A stretch of 64,000 nt of DNA from Spirochaetales bacterium (GTDB lineage: Bacteria; Spirochaetota; Spirochaetia; SZUA-6; RPPD01). The stretch is taken from NCBI GenBank assembly GCA_016929065.1, contig JAFGJO010000032.1, positions 1 through 64,000 on the forward strand. Reading direction: 5' to 3'. Positions 15,566 through 24,481 of the stretch are shown piece by piece. The notes beneath the pieces were generated by a model. It was not told the origin of the DNA. It saw only the letters and a program-made list of their open reading frames with translations, and ran no database searches. Both the position numbers and the translations under genes were made by a program. The stretch's first letter is position 1; each line of letters begins with the position of its first letter.

Positions 15566-15639
15566 TCGGGCTGAGTGGATTTGAACCACCGACCCCATGT
15601 CCCCCAGACATGTACGCTAAACCCCTGCGCTACAGCCCG
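15566..15639 (-). tRNA. tRNA-Pro (anticodon GGG)
   Basis: A 74-nt tRNA. The acceptor CGGGCTG pairs with CAGCCCG, discriminator A. The anticodon arm CATGT-CTGGGGG-ACATG gives GGG, reading CCC and CCU. The T arm is GGTGG-TTCAAAT-CCACT with one G-U pair. CCA is not encoded. Confidence 0.95.
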
Positions 15640-15653
15640 ATTCTTTATTGGTA

Positions 15654-15683
15654 TGTGTACCATTTTTAACCAGTAATTGTCAA
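15654..15683 (-). promoter_or_regulatory. Promoter of tRNA-Pro
   Basis: A consensus TTGACA (15678-15683, minus strand) with a weaker TACACA (15654-15659) at 18-bp spacing; start expected about eight bases before the tRNA. Confidence 0.5.
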
Positions 15684-15776
15684 TTGCCCGAAAAAAATGA
15701 ATCATCGTATCAAAAAAAGCTGATGAAAACACAGTTTCCACCAGCCGTTTGATATCTCCTTCGAAAAACGATATTT

Positions 15777-16166
15777 CTAAAAATTTCCAGATGCAGCTGT
15801 AGCGGCAATGACAATTATCAGGATGATAAAATACAGAATCATAAGTGCAAAATAAACAATCATGATCACGCCATTGATCAGAAAATAACTTTTCAGTTTG
15901 TCAAATGCCGAAGCGATCATTCCCGTATTTTTTGTGACAAGATACTGTTTCAGATCATTGGCTGCATTAAAAAGCCGCATTCCGGCAATAATTATGGGGA
16001 CACCAATTGCCGCGGTGATAATTCCAAAACAGACGACAACTCCGCCGATAATATTCATTACCGCAATAAACTGTGCCCAACCTGAAAGACTGGTAATCGT
16101 GGCGGGATTCAGGTTGAGTGAACCCGAAGCCTGTTGCGGCTGCGGTTGATTGGTAAAATCTGTCAT
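15777..16166 (-). CDS. DUF5362-like small membrane protein
   Basis: 129 residues: a Pro/Gln-rich N-terminus (FTNQPQPQQASGS), a hydrophobic hairpin at about 29-64, then a cytosolic-type linker with RLFNAANDLKQYL and a last long helix pair at about 90-125. The layout and LSGWAQFIAVMNIIGG match DUF5362 membrane proteins of unknown function. A GGAGGAAA ribosome site just before the ATG supports the start. Confidence 0.72.
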   Translation of the reverse strand: MTDFTNQPQPQQASGSLNLNPATITSLSGWAQFIAVMNIIGGVVVCFGIITAAIGVPIIIAGMRLFNAANDLKQYLVTKNTGMIASAFDKLKSYFLINGVIMIVYFALMILYFIILIIVIAATAASGNF

Positions 16167-16258
16167 ATTTTCCTCCTAAGATATTGTGTGAAACACACCA
16201 TTTGTCATAATTCTAAATGAAAGGAAGAGGAAAAAAAAGTATTTTTTTCAAAACCGGA

Positions 16259-16825
16259 TTATTCTGCGTGCTTGTTAATCAGGCTGAAAAACTCTGCGCG
16301 GGTGGATACATCGTTATGGAACTCACCCAGTACGGTCGAGGTGGTCATCACCGAGTTTTGCTTTTGCACGCCGCGCATCATCATGCAGAGATGCTTGCAC
16401 TCCATGACCACGCCCACTCCCAGTGCATCCACTGCATCACGGATCTGGCGGGCAATCTGTGCGGTCAGCCGCTCCTGGATCTGGAGCCGGCGGCTGAAAA
16501 AGTCGACAATGCGGGCAAGCTTGCTGACCCCGATCACCTTGTTCTTCGCGATATACCCAATGTGACATTTACCAAGAAACGGCAGCATATGGTGCTCACA
16601 CATGCTGTAGACCTCGATATCACGCGCGATGATCATATTGTTTGCGTGCGACTCGAATACCGCATTATTGATGATGACATTAATATCCTTGCGGTAACCG
16701 CTGGTGAGAAACTCATAGGATTTGGCTACCCGTTCAGGAGTTTTTAACAGCCCTTCCCGGTTTGGATCCTCACCAATTTCTATTAACAGCTCGCGGATGA
16801 GCCCGGAAACCTTTTCAATGTTCAT
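16259..16825 (-). CDS. folE: GTP cyclohydrolase I (type IA)
   Basis: 188 residues. It converts GTP to 7,8-dihydroneopterin triphosphate, the first step to folate or pterins. Zinc ligands Cys76 and His79 in MCEHHM and Cys147 in [11 protein letters not shown] are all present, as is the C-terminal TRAEFFSLI typical of the family. The start at 16825 has GAGAGG eight bases upstream; a GTG at 16834 is too close to it. It stands apart from other folate genes except the 5-formyl-THF cyclo-ligase 1 kb away. Confidence 0.94.
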   Translation of the reverse strand: MNIEKVSGLIRELLIEIGEDPNREGLLKTPERVAKSYEFLTSGYRKDINVIINNAVFESHANNMIIARDIEVYSMCEHHMLPFLGKCHIGYIAKNKVIGVSKLARIVDFFSRRLQIQERLTAQIARQIRDAVDALGVGVVMECKHLCMMMRGVQKQNSVMTTSTVLGEFHNDVSTRAEFFSLINKHAE

Positions 16826-16920
16826 ATGATGCACCTCTCTTTTATCATGGATAAAATGTACCAGGTTTCAGGTTATTTGTCAGCTGAAATATAAGGAACC
16901 ACAATAATAGAATAGAATTT

Positions 16921-16992
16921 ATAAGGAAAGACAGGAAAAAAAACAAACTTCCTCTTTTCCTTATCATAACTGCGTTCCTTATCTATATTTTT
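16921..16992. repeat. Dispersed GGAA-rich repeat, copy 2 (inverted)
   Basis: ATAAGGAAAGACAGGAAAAA begins the element. Its right end, 16970-16992, is the reverse complement of 7790-7812 with one mismatch. The element sits in the short spacer between folE and the next minus-strand gene. Confidence 0.65.
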
Positions 16993-16997
16993 GCTGA

Positions 16998-17918
16998 TTA
17001 TTCTTCTTCCAGGAAGTAATACGCATTCGGTTCAAATTGAATCCCAAGCAGAGGGTCCATATATTTCTCATTACTGGACAACAATTCTTCAATTCTCCCG
17101 TCCCGGCCATATTTAATTTCGCACTTCCCGGAATCACTGCCGTGATATGCATGGCCGCGGAAGCCCCGGAGACGGTTGTTATGCACTTTACTTATCTGCA
17201 CAAAATGCCCATGGAATTTGTCATCTTCACGGAAGACTTCATAGGCGAGCTCCCCGCCGACAGACACCTTTTCAACCACTCTTTTCCCGTCATCCTCGGT
17301 CGTGTATTCATGCAGTTCAGAGAGATATTCATCATACCAGATCTCTTTCTTTGCAAGTAAATCCCCGGAATAGAAATATTTCTCAAGAACCTTCACCCCG
17401 TCTTCTGTAAATGATATTTCCTGAAGCTGATTTCTTTGATTATAGGAGATTGAATACGAATTTTCACCAGCCTCATCCCTGAAATAGACAATGTCTCCCT
17501 TGTCATTTGCCTGAAATTCAGCAACCACCCGGCCTTCAGCATCCAATTTACAGAAAGCTGTTATTATTCCCCCGGCGTTCTGGGTGTAGTGTTCGGAATA
17601 ATCAAGTTCTCCGCAGTTAAGAAATTCTTTTTTGTATCCGGAATCATGATAGGTATAAATGATCTCATTGACCCCGCCGGTTTCAGGAAAGCTTTCCTTT
17701 TCAACCGAGATTTTCTCCTCCCGGTAAAAATATTCTTTCACAGAATGACACTCCCCGTTCTGGAAGGATTCAATCCGCCCGATTTTTCCATCAGCAGTGA
17801 GAGACAATGCAAAGACAAGGTCGCCCTCGCGGTCCAGGGTATCGGGATGCGGCATGGCATCATCAAAAATGCTGTAGCGGAATGCATCATGCAGGGGGAT
17901 TTTGAATACTTCAATCAT
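16998..17918 (-). CDS. Hypothetical protein with YD/MORN-like repeats
   Basis: 306 residues, soluble and acidic, made of repeated short beta-strand units such as DAEGRVVAEFQANDKGDIVY, EIKYGRDGRIEELLSS and NQRNQLQEISFTEDG, resembling the wrapping repeats of MORN or RHS/YD proteins. No signal peptide or toxin domain is visible. The start at 17918 is chosen because AAAGGT lies just before it; an open frame continues upstream to 18143 but overlaps the divergent hisD promoter region. The function is not known. Confidence 0.65.
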   Translation of the reverse strand: MIEVFKIPLHDAFRYSIFDDAMPHPDTLDREGDLVFALSLTADGKIGRIESFQNGECHSVKEYFYREEKISVEKESFPETGGVNEIIYTYHDSGYKKEFLNCGELDYSEHYTQNAGGIITAFCKLDAEGRVVAEFQANDKGDIVYFRDEAGENSYSISYNQRNQLQEISFTEDGVKVLEKYFYSGDLLAKKEIWYDEYLSELHEYTTEDDGKRVVEKVSVGGELAYEVFREDDKFHGHFVQISKVHNNRLRGFRGHAYHGSDSGKCEIKYGRDGRIEELLSSNEKYMDPLLGIQFEPNAYYFLEEE

Positions 17919-18106
17919 TGAAATACCTTTCACATACCGGAATAAATGTTGAAAATGACTATAATGCGAAAATAATTTTAATTCAATAGAAAGAATTTCA
18001 CGAAAACAGTCCATCTCTCCGATATTTGAAGCATAAATTGAATTTTTTTCTTTAATATGATATGGTTTCATGCATATTAATAACAGGACATTCTCGTGGA
18101 GGATTG

Positions 18107-19435
18107 ATGAAAATACATTACTATACCAGCGCCAATGAGGCACTTGAAAAAATACTGAACCGGACCATCAAGATTGACCCGGCGGCAGCTGCGACAGTGA
18201 CCGCTATTGTTGAAGACGTCAAAAAAAAGGGCGATAAGGCACTGTTAAAATATACGAAAAAGTTTTCACGTGTTTCACTTGAGCCACATGAGCTGAAAGT
18301 CAAATCCGATTATTTCCGAAAATGTCTGGATCAGGTTGACCGGGAACTGCTGAAGATCATCAAGGATGCGATGTACAATATCCGCAAGTATCATGAAAAC
18401 CAGGTGCAGCCGTCCTGGATAAAGGAATTTGCGGACGGGGTCAAACTGGGACAAAGGATTACCCCGCTCGACCGCGTGGGAGTGTATGTTCCCGGGGGCA
18501 AGGCATTTTATCCCTCAACACTGCTCATGAACATCATTCCCGCCCAAATAGCAGGGGTGAGGGAAATTGTCGTTGCGACACCGCCCGAGCTGTTTTACAA
18601 AACCCCGCTCCTTGGTGCCGTGCTCGCACTCCTCGATGTAAAGGAAGTGTATCTGGCAGGTGGCGCACAGGGAATTGCCGCGCTTGCATTCGGCACCGAA
18701 ACAATCCCAAAAGTCGACAAAATCGTCGGGCCGGGAAATTTATATGTATCGCTGGCAAAACGTGAGGTCTTTGGGTATGTCGACATCGACATGATTGCAG
18801 GGCCCTCGGAAGTTTGTGTTCTGGCAGACGGACATGCCAATCCCGAATGGGTGGCACTGGACCTGTTGAGCCAAGCCGAACACCGCACCGGGTATGAAGC
18901 CGCCATCCTTGTCACCAATTCTGAAACCCTTGCGGAGAAGGTTGGAGAACAAATTTACTATCATCTCAGGTTTTCCGGGCATAAGGAAATCATTGAAAAA
19001 ATCCTTGATGAGTACGGGGCAATTATCGTTGTTGATGATCTATCCCAGGGTATTGAAGTAGTAAACAAAATAGCACCGGAACATCTGGAAATTTACGCGA
19101 AAAACCATGATACGCTGCTCAAGCAGATCAGGCACGCAGGCGCGATATTCATTGGAGAGTATTCATCGGAACCGGTAGGTGATTACTGGGCAGGCCCGAA
19201 CCACGTGCTCCCCACCGGCGGCACCGCCCGCTTCTTCTCGCCCCTTGGAGTATATGATTTCGTAAAAAGAAGCTCATTGGTCTATTATACAAAGGCTGCA
19301 ATTCTGAAAAACGCAGATAAAATAGCGGCGTTTGCCGAAAGCGAAAACCTTCACTTTCACGGGAAAGCGGTCACTGCCCGGGTTGCCGAAATTCGCGGTA
19401 TGGCGGAGGCAGAGAAACGTATGAGAAATGGGTAA
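18107..19435 (+). CDS. hisD: Histidinol dehydrogenase
   Basis: 442 residues. It oxidises L-histidinol to histidine in two NAD-dependent steps with a bound zinc. Seen: [18 protein letters not shown], the nucleotide segment [28 protein letters not shown], the ligand region SQAEHRTG and the active-site IAPEHLEI. Length is typical. A GTGGAGG site precedes the ATG at 18107. It stands alone: no other his genes lie in the window, so either the pathway is scattered or the enzyme acts on another amino alcohol, as in some lone HisD homologues. Confidence 0.92.
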   Translation: MKIHYYTSANEALEKILNRTIKIDPAAAATVTAIVEDVKKKGDKALLKYTKKFSRVSLEPHELKVKSDYFRKCLDQVDRELLKIIKDAMYNIRKYHENQVQPSWIKEFADGVKLGQRITPLDRVGVYVPGGKAFYPSTLLMNIIPAQIAGVREIVVATPPELFYKTPLLGAVLALLDVKEVYLAGGAQGIAALAFGTETIPKVDKIVGPGNLYVSLAKREVFGYVDIDMIAGPSEVCVLADGHANPEWVALDLLSQAEHRTGYEAAILVTNSETLAEKVGEQIYYHLRFSGHKEIIEKILDEYGAIIVVDDLSQGIEVVNKIAPEHLEIYAKNHDTLLKQIRHAGAIFIGEYSSEPVGDYWAGPNHVLPTGGTARFFSPLGVYDFVKRSSLVYYTKAAILKNADKIAAFAESENLHFHGKAVTARVAEIRGMAEAEKRMRNG

Positions 19436-19458
19436 AAGAATACAGGATGTATTCTTTT
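19434..19458 (+). terminator. Terminator of hisD
   Basis: AAAAGAATACA (19434-19444) and TGTATTCTTTT (19448-19458) form a perfect 11-bp hairpin with a GGA loop. It begins within the stop codon and carries its own A/T runs. Confidence 0.75.
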
Positions 19459-19498
19459 CCCCGGAGATTTTGTTACTCCGTCCCCGAATTGTAGCATT

Positions 19499-19554
19499 TT
19501 GCCACAAAAAATCATGTCCCACTACCCTTTTTTTGGGTCAAATTGCCACAAAAA
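19499..19554 (+). repeat. 12-base direct repeat in the hisD-hsp20 spacer
   Basis: TTGCCACAAAAA occurs at 19499-19510 and 19543-19554, 44 bases apart. The 19436-19749 spacer also has an AT-rich, promoter-like stretch around 19620-19700 with TATAAT-like words, but no CIRCE element and no gene. Confidence 0.5.
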
Positions 19555-19749
19555 GGAAATAAAATCCCGCCTCATTGGAGCAGCGTGCAACATATGCGTT
19601 ACCACTTACACAGCTGATACAAGATATAATTCGATTCGCATTTTAATTTTATACTATACAAGAAATTATAATTTTATAACCATACATGAAAATTGGCATA
19701 TTTTTTGCTTTGTTATTTTTGAAACAATTATTTTCAAGGAGGTATGGTT

Positions 19750-20208
19750 ATGGCAATTGTAAAATGGAACAACAGAACACCGTATGATCCCTGGAAAGAC
19801 ATGAGATCACTCCAGGAATCAATCAATGATCTTTTTGAGATCGACCGGTCCCCAAATTCGATGGGTCTGTTTGACCGGAATGTCTCTCCCGCTGCCGATG
19901 TCGTGGAAAACGAAAATGAATTTACCGTCACCTGCGAGCTGCCCGGTATTGATCAGAAAGATATTGACGTATCAATCACATCAAATGTCCTCACGATCAA
20001 AGGAGAGAAAAAAGATTCCCACGAAGAGAAAAAAGGCAAATTCTACAAGAAAGAAACATGGTCCGGCAGTTTTCAAAGGACGATTGCACTTCCCGTTGAT
20101 GTGGAAAAAGACAATATATCGGCTGAACTGAAAGACGGGATGCTTGTTATCACACTTCCCAAAAAGGAAGAATCCAAACCAAAGCAGATTTCAGTGAATA
20201 TCAAATAA
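19750..20208 (+). CDS. Hsp20/alpha-crystallin small heat-shock protein
   Basis: 152 residues: an N-terminal arm with YDPWKDMRSLQESINDLF, then an alpha-crystallin domain (about 45-135) including PAADVVENENEFTVTCELPG, and ending with the conserved GMLVITLPKKEE and a C-terminal IxV anchor (ISVNIK). It acts as an ATP-independent holdase for unfolding proteins. AAGGAGG lies seven bases before the ATG at 19750; the ATG at 19744 is too close. First gene of a two-gene small heat-shock operon. Confidence 0.93.
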   Translation: MAIVKWNNRTPYDPWKDMRSLQESINDLFEIDRSPNSMGLFDRNVSPAADVVENENEFTVTCELPGIDQKDIDVSITSNVLTIKGEKKDSHEEKKGKFYKKETWSGSFQRTIALPVDVEKDNISAELKDGMLVITLPKKEESKPKQISVNIK

Positions 20209-20220
20209 AGGAGGCGTGAT

Positions 20221-20577
20221 ATGGCAACAAAAGAAATTGAAAAACAGAAAAAACAGTATTCTGCTTATGCGGATATTTATGATGACAACGGGAAAATCAA
20301 AGTGCGGCTTGAAATGCCGGGTGTATCGAAGGACGGGCTTGACGTGCATGTAGACAATGACACCCTCATCATACATGGAAATAAAAAATACCCTGAAATC
20401 CCCGGTCATTATCAGCTGCGTGAAATACGAAACGGCGACTATCACCAGGAGTTTACGCTGGATCAGACAATAGACCGCAATAAAATCGATGCAGTACTTG
20501 AAAAAGGAATCCTGACCATCACCCTGGAAACCAAGGAGTCTGAAAAACCGAAAAAAATAGAGGTCATGAACAAATAA
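20221..20577 (+). CDS. Second Hsp20-family protein, short
   Basis: 118 residues with an alpha-crystallin domain (ADIYDDNGKIKVRLEMPGVS ... EKGILTITLETKE) but a short N-terminal arm compared with its neighbour. It begins 12 bases after the first hsp20 with AAAGGAGG upstream, so both are translated from one mRNA, and a terminator follows. Paired small heat-shock proteins often form mixed oligomers; that is inference here. Confidence 0.9.
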   Translation: MATKEIEKQKKQYSAYADIYDDNGKIKVRLEMPGVSKDGLDVHVDNDTLIIHGNKKYPEIPGHYQLREIRNGDYHQEFTLDQTIDRNKIDAVLEKGILTITLETKESEKPKKIEVMNK

Positions 20578-20597
20578 CAGTTCATGATGCAAATTGA

Positions 20598-20633
20598 ACA
20601 ACCTGATGGAACCAGCCCATCAGGTTGTTTTTT
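20598..20633. terminator. Bidirectional intrinsic terminator
   Basis: ACAACCTGATGG (20598-20609) pairs perfectly with CCATCAGGTTGT (20617-20628), followed by TTTTT. It ends the hsp20 operon and overlaps the stop codon of the convergent histidine kinase gene. Confidence 0.9.
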
Positions 20634-21927
20634 GATTTTCCGGAATCATAAGGGAGACCCTGGTTCCCCATCCTTCTCTGCTGTCAATGTTTGCCGTGCC
20701 TTTGTGCAGCTCTGCAATCTGTTTGACGATGGTGAGCCCGAGTCCAGAACCCGGTGTTGTCCGGGCGTATTCGCCCCTGTACAACCTGTCGAACACTTTC
20801 TCCTGTTCATCCCGGGGAATAAAAGAACCGGAGTTAAAAACAGACAACAGTATCTTTTCGTCTTTTTTTTCTGAAGAAAGAATAATCTTTCCATTTTTTT
20901 CAACATGGCGTATGGCATTCGCGAAAATATTAAACAACGCCCGTTGAAGTAAATTAACATCAGCTGACAAGTTTTGAATGTGTATATTCTGCGAAACATC
21001 GATCTTCTGCTTTTTTATGTCATGCGCAAACCGTTCGATGATGTCATGAAACAATCCGGGTATTTCAATTATGGTGTTATTCACCAACATTTCAGAAGAC
21101 TCCAGTTTGATCAACTCTTCCAGATGCATTACCAGATCCTCCAGCCGCAGCAGTTCCTTGTGGTTTTTTTCTATTCGGCTTTTATCGATGGGCAGTACAC
21201 CGTCAAGCATACCCTCAAACTGGGCTCGCATCGCAGAGATGGGCGTGCGCAGGTCATGGGCCAGATCCTGGGACCAGCGCGCGCGGGCAGTTTTTTCTGC
21301 AGACAACTCCTCGCCAAGGCGCCGTGCTGAATGAGCAATGGAAACGATTTCGCTGGCGCCGGAAACCGGAACAGGAGAAAGCAGATCACCGGCTGCCATC
21401 GCATCAAGCCGCCGGGACAAAAGCAGCGCAGGCTTTGCCAGTGAGCGGGAAAACAAAAACATCAGTCCCACCCCGACCGCAGTCGCAATGACCAGATCAA
21501 CGACAATCACCAACGTCATCGACCCCACAAGATTTGCGTTTTCCTGATCCTCATAAAACCTGCGGGGCGAGGAAGAGAAATACCCGATCAGCCGTCCGTC
21601 AACTCCGTAAATCGGCTCAAGAAACTGCTGATCCATCCTGTGCATTCCCATCCCGCGTCCATCGGCCCGGTCCCTGTATGAAAAAACGAGGTTTTTCCCG
21701 GCATCATAAACAAAAAAAGGAGTATCCCCGGGAATTTCTGATACGGCCGGTATACCGGGTTCTTCGAGTATTTTTTTTGCCATCAGCCGGAGCGGTTCGT
21801 CTTTCTCTGACTGCCATGTATTGACCGATCCCTGAAATCCAATAAAAAAGATCACAGACAGGATAATGATAAACAGCAGCTGTACACCAAGAAAGGCCAG
21901 GGTAATCCGTGCAAAAAGACTCTTCAT
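20620..21927 (-). CDS. Membrane sensor histidine kinase (BaeS-like)
   Basis: 435 residues. One membrane helix near residues 9-32, a periplasmic sensor region of about 130 residues containing DTPFFVYDAGKNLVFSYRDR, a second helix near 160-180, a HAMP linker (MAAGDLLSPVPVSG), the H-box QDLAHDLRTPISAM with His at about 223, an N-box RALFNIFANAIRHVEK and the G-box GSGLGLTIVKQIAELH. The start ATG overlaps the stop of the response regulator gene as ATGA, so the pair is translationally coupled. Signal unknown; the polyferredoxin in the same operon suggests a redox or metal cue. Confidence 0.92.
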   Translation of the reverse strand: MKSLFARITLAFLGVQLLFIIILSVIFFIGFQGSVNTWQSEKDEPLRLMAKKILEEPGIPAVSEIPGDTPFFVYDAGKNLVFSYRDRADGRGMGMHRMDQQFLEPIYGVDGRLIGYFSSSPRRFYEDQENANLVGSMTLVIVVDLVIATAVGVGLMFLFSRSLAKPALLLSRRLDAMAAGDLLSPVPVSGASEIVSIAHSARRLGEELSAEKTARARWSQDLAHDLRTPISAMRAQFEGMLDGVLPIDKSRIEKNHKELLRLEDLVMHLEELIKLESSEMLVNNTIIEIPGLFHDIIERFAHDIKKQKIDVSQNIHIQNLSADVNLLQRALFNIFANAIRHVEKNGKIILSSEKKDEKILLSVFNSGSFIPRDEQEKVFDRLYRGEYARTTPGSGLGLTIVKQIAELHKGTANIDSREGWGTRVSLMIPENQKTT

Positions 21928-22646
21928 GCCTTTTTCCCCTTGAACCGGTACCCAAAGCTCCGGATTGTCTCGATCCATTTCGGATTGCCAATTTTTTGCC
22001 GCAGATTTTTGATATGGGTATCGATAGTCCGTTCTGATACCGGAAAATCATAATCAAGGCTGTTTTCCAGCAACTGGTCACGCGAAACAACAATTCCCTC
22101 ATGCAGGGCCAGATAGTCAAGGATCTTCCACTCTGCACCGGTCAGCTCGAGCTCCTGTGTCCCGGCAAGAACCATATGCGCATCCTCATCGATGGAAAGC
22201 ATGGCATTGCCGAGCTTCCATTTCCGCACCTTGCCGCTTTCCCCGGCCTTTGTCTCCACCTGCTCAACTTGCGCTGCTTTCTGCGAGCGTGAAAGGACCG
22301 CCTTTACACGAAGTGTCAGCTCTTTGGGGGAGAAAGGCTTGGTCACATAATCGTCCCCGCCAAGCTCAAACCCGGTGATGCGGTCTGATTCCTGATTTTT
22401 GGCAGTAAGAAAAATTATGGGTGTTTCAAGTTTATGGATGGTGCGTATTTTTTTCGCGAACATAAAACCATCACCATCCGGAAGCATAACATCCAGTACA
22501 CATAAATCAATTGAATGTTTTTTCAGGATCATCCCGGCTTTTTTAAGTGTTGACGATTCAAACACTTCGAATTCAGCAAGGCGCAGATACTGTGAAACTG
22601 CCTCAAGAATCTGCTCATTATCTTCTACGACCAGTATTTTATCCAC
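21924..22646 (-). CDS. OmpR/PhoB-family response regulator
   Basis: 240 residues: receiver domain (about 1-120) with phospho-acceptor Asp52 in VLDVMLPDGDGF and the conserved Lys in YVTKPFSP, then a winged-helix DNA-binding domain from about 145 (RTIDTHIKNLRQKIG, IRSFGYRFK). It starts with GTG at 22646, with GGAGG upstream; an ATG four bases earlier is out of frame. It is the partner of the overlapping kinase gene and lies 21 bases after the polyferredoxin gene. Confidence 0.94.
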   Translation of the reverse strand: MDKILVVEDNEQILEAVSQYLRLAEFEVFESSTLKKAGMILKKHSIDLCVLDVMLPDGDGFMFAKKIRTIHKLETPIIFLTAKNQESDRITGFELGGDDYVTKPFSPKELTLRVKAVLSRSQKAAQVEQVETKAGESGKVRKWKLGNAMLSIDEDAHMVLAGTQELELTGAEWKILDYLALHEGIVVSRDQLLENSLDYDFPVSERTIDTHIKNLRQKIGNPKWIETIRSFGYRFKGKKA

Positions 22647-22667
22647 ATGCCGCCTCCTCCATACAGA

Positions 22668-23864
22668 TTACTCCCTGCTGTTTTGTGAATCAAGCGCATT
22701 TTTTGTGCCTGTATCCCCTGCCCCCGGCTGGAACCGGGTCATGGTATCTTTTATAAACCGCAGCGTGCATTCTTCATTGATATCTTCCAGATTCCGAAGT
22801 TTTGTTTCCGGATCAATATCAGCAGGGAGCGCCAAGAGAACTGCAATTTGTTCCGGGGCAGCATGAAAGTTATTCCCAAGGTCTGCCAGAGTCATGGAGG
22901 CTGATATTTCCTCAACTGATATAAGCGGAATTCCCGACTCCGTCTGCTGTTGAAGCTCGGCCAATTCGGCGATCTTTACCCCTTGTGATGCCACGATCGG
23001 CATGGCAAACACTGCCAGTGTGAACACACCAATGAGCGGAATCCTGGTTATGGCGAGTTTGCCTTTTGGCAAAGACAGCGCAATCCCGTTTTTTTTGCAC
23101 GCAGTAACACATTCGCCGCACTTGATGCACCGGGAATCGGTAATTGTTTTTTGTCCCTGGATTTTGATATTAACCGGACATTTGGCTGAACAGATACCGC
23201 ATTCATTGCAACCCTGGTTTGTCCTGATTTTCCAGGGCGACAATTTCTGAACCAGGCCAATCACGGCTCCCAGAGGACAAAACCACCGGCACCATGGACG
23301 GGAAACAAAAAATGATGCAATGGCCGTTACACCAAGAATTGCGACCGCAGAGGGCAATGCGCTTCCGGTGATGGTGTGAAACAGGGCATAGAATGGATCA
23401 TATGCGGAAAATGTCAGTGTGACAAATTGTGTTGTTGTGATGATGATGAGTGCAAGCACACCATACCGGAGAAATCTTGAGAATCGGTCAAGCCATCGGG
23501 GAACAAGCCGGTCAAACTTCTTTCCCAATACCTTTTTACCGAGTTTTCCTATCCATTCCTGAAAGCTGCCGAGCGGGCAGAGCCATCCGCAAAACACACC
23601 GCCAAACAGCACGGTTACCAGTAACAATGAACTAAAGGTAATGATATTGACCATCGAGGTTTTCGGAATAAACAATCCCTGAAATATCAACCGGCCTGCT
23701 GTCTCAACCGCACCAAACGGGCAGATCGAATGCAAGTCACCTGTTTTCCCATTCTCGGAAAACCACGCCGGGCCAAATGTGACAATAAAAAACACAAAAG
23801 CAAAAAACAGTATTTGTATTCCTGTCCTGATCCAATTGTTCTTTTTTCGAAATGCTGCGGCCAT
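22668..23864 (-). CDS. Polyferredoxin membrane protein (NapH/NosR/CcoG-like)
   Basis: 398 residues. About five membrane helices with paired motifs CGWLCPLGS and CRWFCPLGA, characteristic of the NapH/NosR-type membrane electron carriers, followed by two [4Fe-4S] ferredoxin motifs, CNECGICSAKCP and CIKCGECVTACKK. A C-terminal helical tail with ADLGNNFHAAPEQIAVLLAL resembles regions seen after such ferredoxins in other membrane redox proteins. Likely passes electrons across or along the membrane; the partner is unknown. The ATG at 23864 has GGGGAG eight bases upstream, whereas a GTG at 23870 is too close. Confidence 0.87.
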   Translation of the reverse strand: MAAAFRKKNNWIRTGIQILFFAFVFFIVTFGPAWFSENGKTGDLHSICPFGAVETAGRLIFQGLFIPKTSMVNIITFSSLLLVTVLFGGVFCGWLCPLGSFQEWIGKLGKKVLGKKFDRLVPRWLDRFSRFLRYGVLALIIITTTQFVTLTFSAYDPFYALFHTITGSALPSAVAILGVTAIASFFVSRPWCRWFCPLGAVIGLVQKLSPWKIRTNQGCNECGICSAKCPVNIKIQGQKTITDSRCIKCGECVTACKKNGIALSLPKGKLAITRIPLIGVFTLAVFAMPIVASQGVKIAELAELQQQTESGIPLISVEEISASMTLADLGNNFHAAPEQIAVLLALPADIDPETKLRNLEDINEECTLRFIKDTMTRFQPGAGDTGTKNALDSQNSRE

Positions 23865-23885
23865 ACTCACGTCTCCCCTGTGAAA

Positions 23886-24302
23886 TTATTTCACGGTAAT
23901 ATAAAATATCTCGTCATACCCTGCTTTTTTGGTACAGTCTCGGATAACTTCAAGTGTCGTCTTTCCAGTCTGCTGCGCAGTAAATACCAGCACAGTTTCA
24001 TGTTCACGGTCCGAAATATCAGTCCATACGACATTCCGTGTCAGAACCAGAGGAAGGGCTGTTTTGGTCGTCTTCCATTTTTCTTCGGCCAGCAGAAATG
24101 CTGTTTCTTCCGGTTCGACCGGACAATTGCCGTGATCTTCGACAAAGTTCACCCTCAGTTCATACGATCTCCCCTGGTCAAGGGAAAGGGTCTGTCCGGG
24201 AACGACCTGTTTTCCATCAAGGAAAAAAGTCATTTCGCAGGCAAAGGAATAGACCGCGCCAAAAACAAATAATAAAACAACAATCAACAGTTTCTTTTTC
24301 AT
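23886..24302 (-). CDS. Small secreted Cys-containing protein
   Basis: 138 residues. A signal peptide (MKKKLLIVVLLFVFGAVYSFA) is cut before or at a Cys, so it may be a soluble exported protein or an atypical lipoprotein. The mature part is beta-rich, Ig-like in pattern (TLSLDQGRSYELRVNF, TGKTTLEVIRDCTKKAGYD) with three cysteines. GGAGGAGAACC precedes the ATG at 24302. It heads an operon with the polyferredoxin and the two-component pair. I do not recognise a named family. Confidence 0.72.
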   Translation of the reverse strand: MKKKLLIVVLLFVFGAVYSFACEMTFFLDGKQVVPGQTLSLDQGRSYELRVNFVEDHGNCPVEPEETAFLLAEEKWKTTKTALPLVLTRNVVWTDISDREHETVLVFTAQQTGKTTLEVIRDCTKKAGYDEIFYITVK

Positions 24303-24481
24303 GGTTCTCCTCCATATCATTCTTCTGTTAATGTAAGCCGTTTTTATATGCACTATTTGATCGTTATGTGAAGATTATTTGAAGGAGAATTCCAAAAAAC
24401 AGCAGGGAGGCACTCTCATCCCCCTCTACACTTTTATATGGGTTTTATGGTAGAATCGGAAAAACAAACTTCGGAGGAATC

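Noticed and set aside
18062..18106. Upstream start for hisD at 18062
   Set aside because: GTGGAGG lies directly before 18107, and family members start there.
19436..19749. CIRCE heat-shock operator before hsp20
   Set aside because: No TTAGCACTC-N9-GAGTGCTAA-like repeat is visible.
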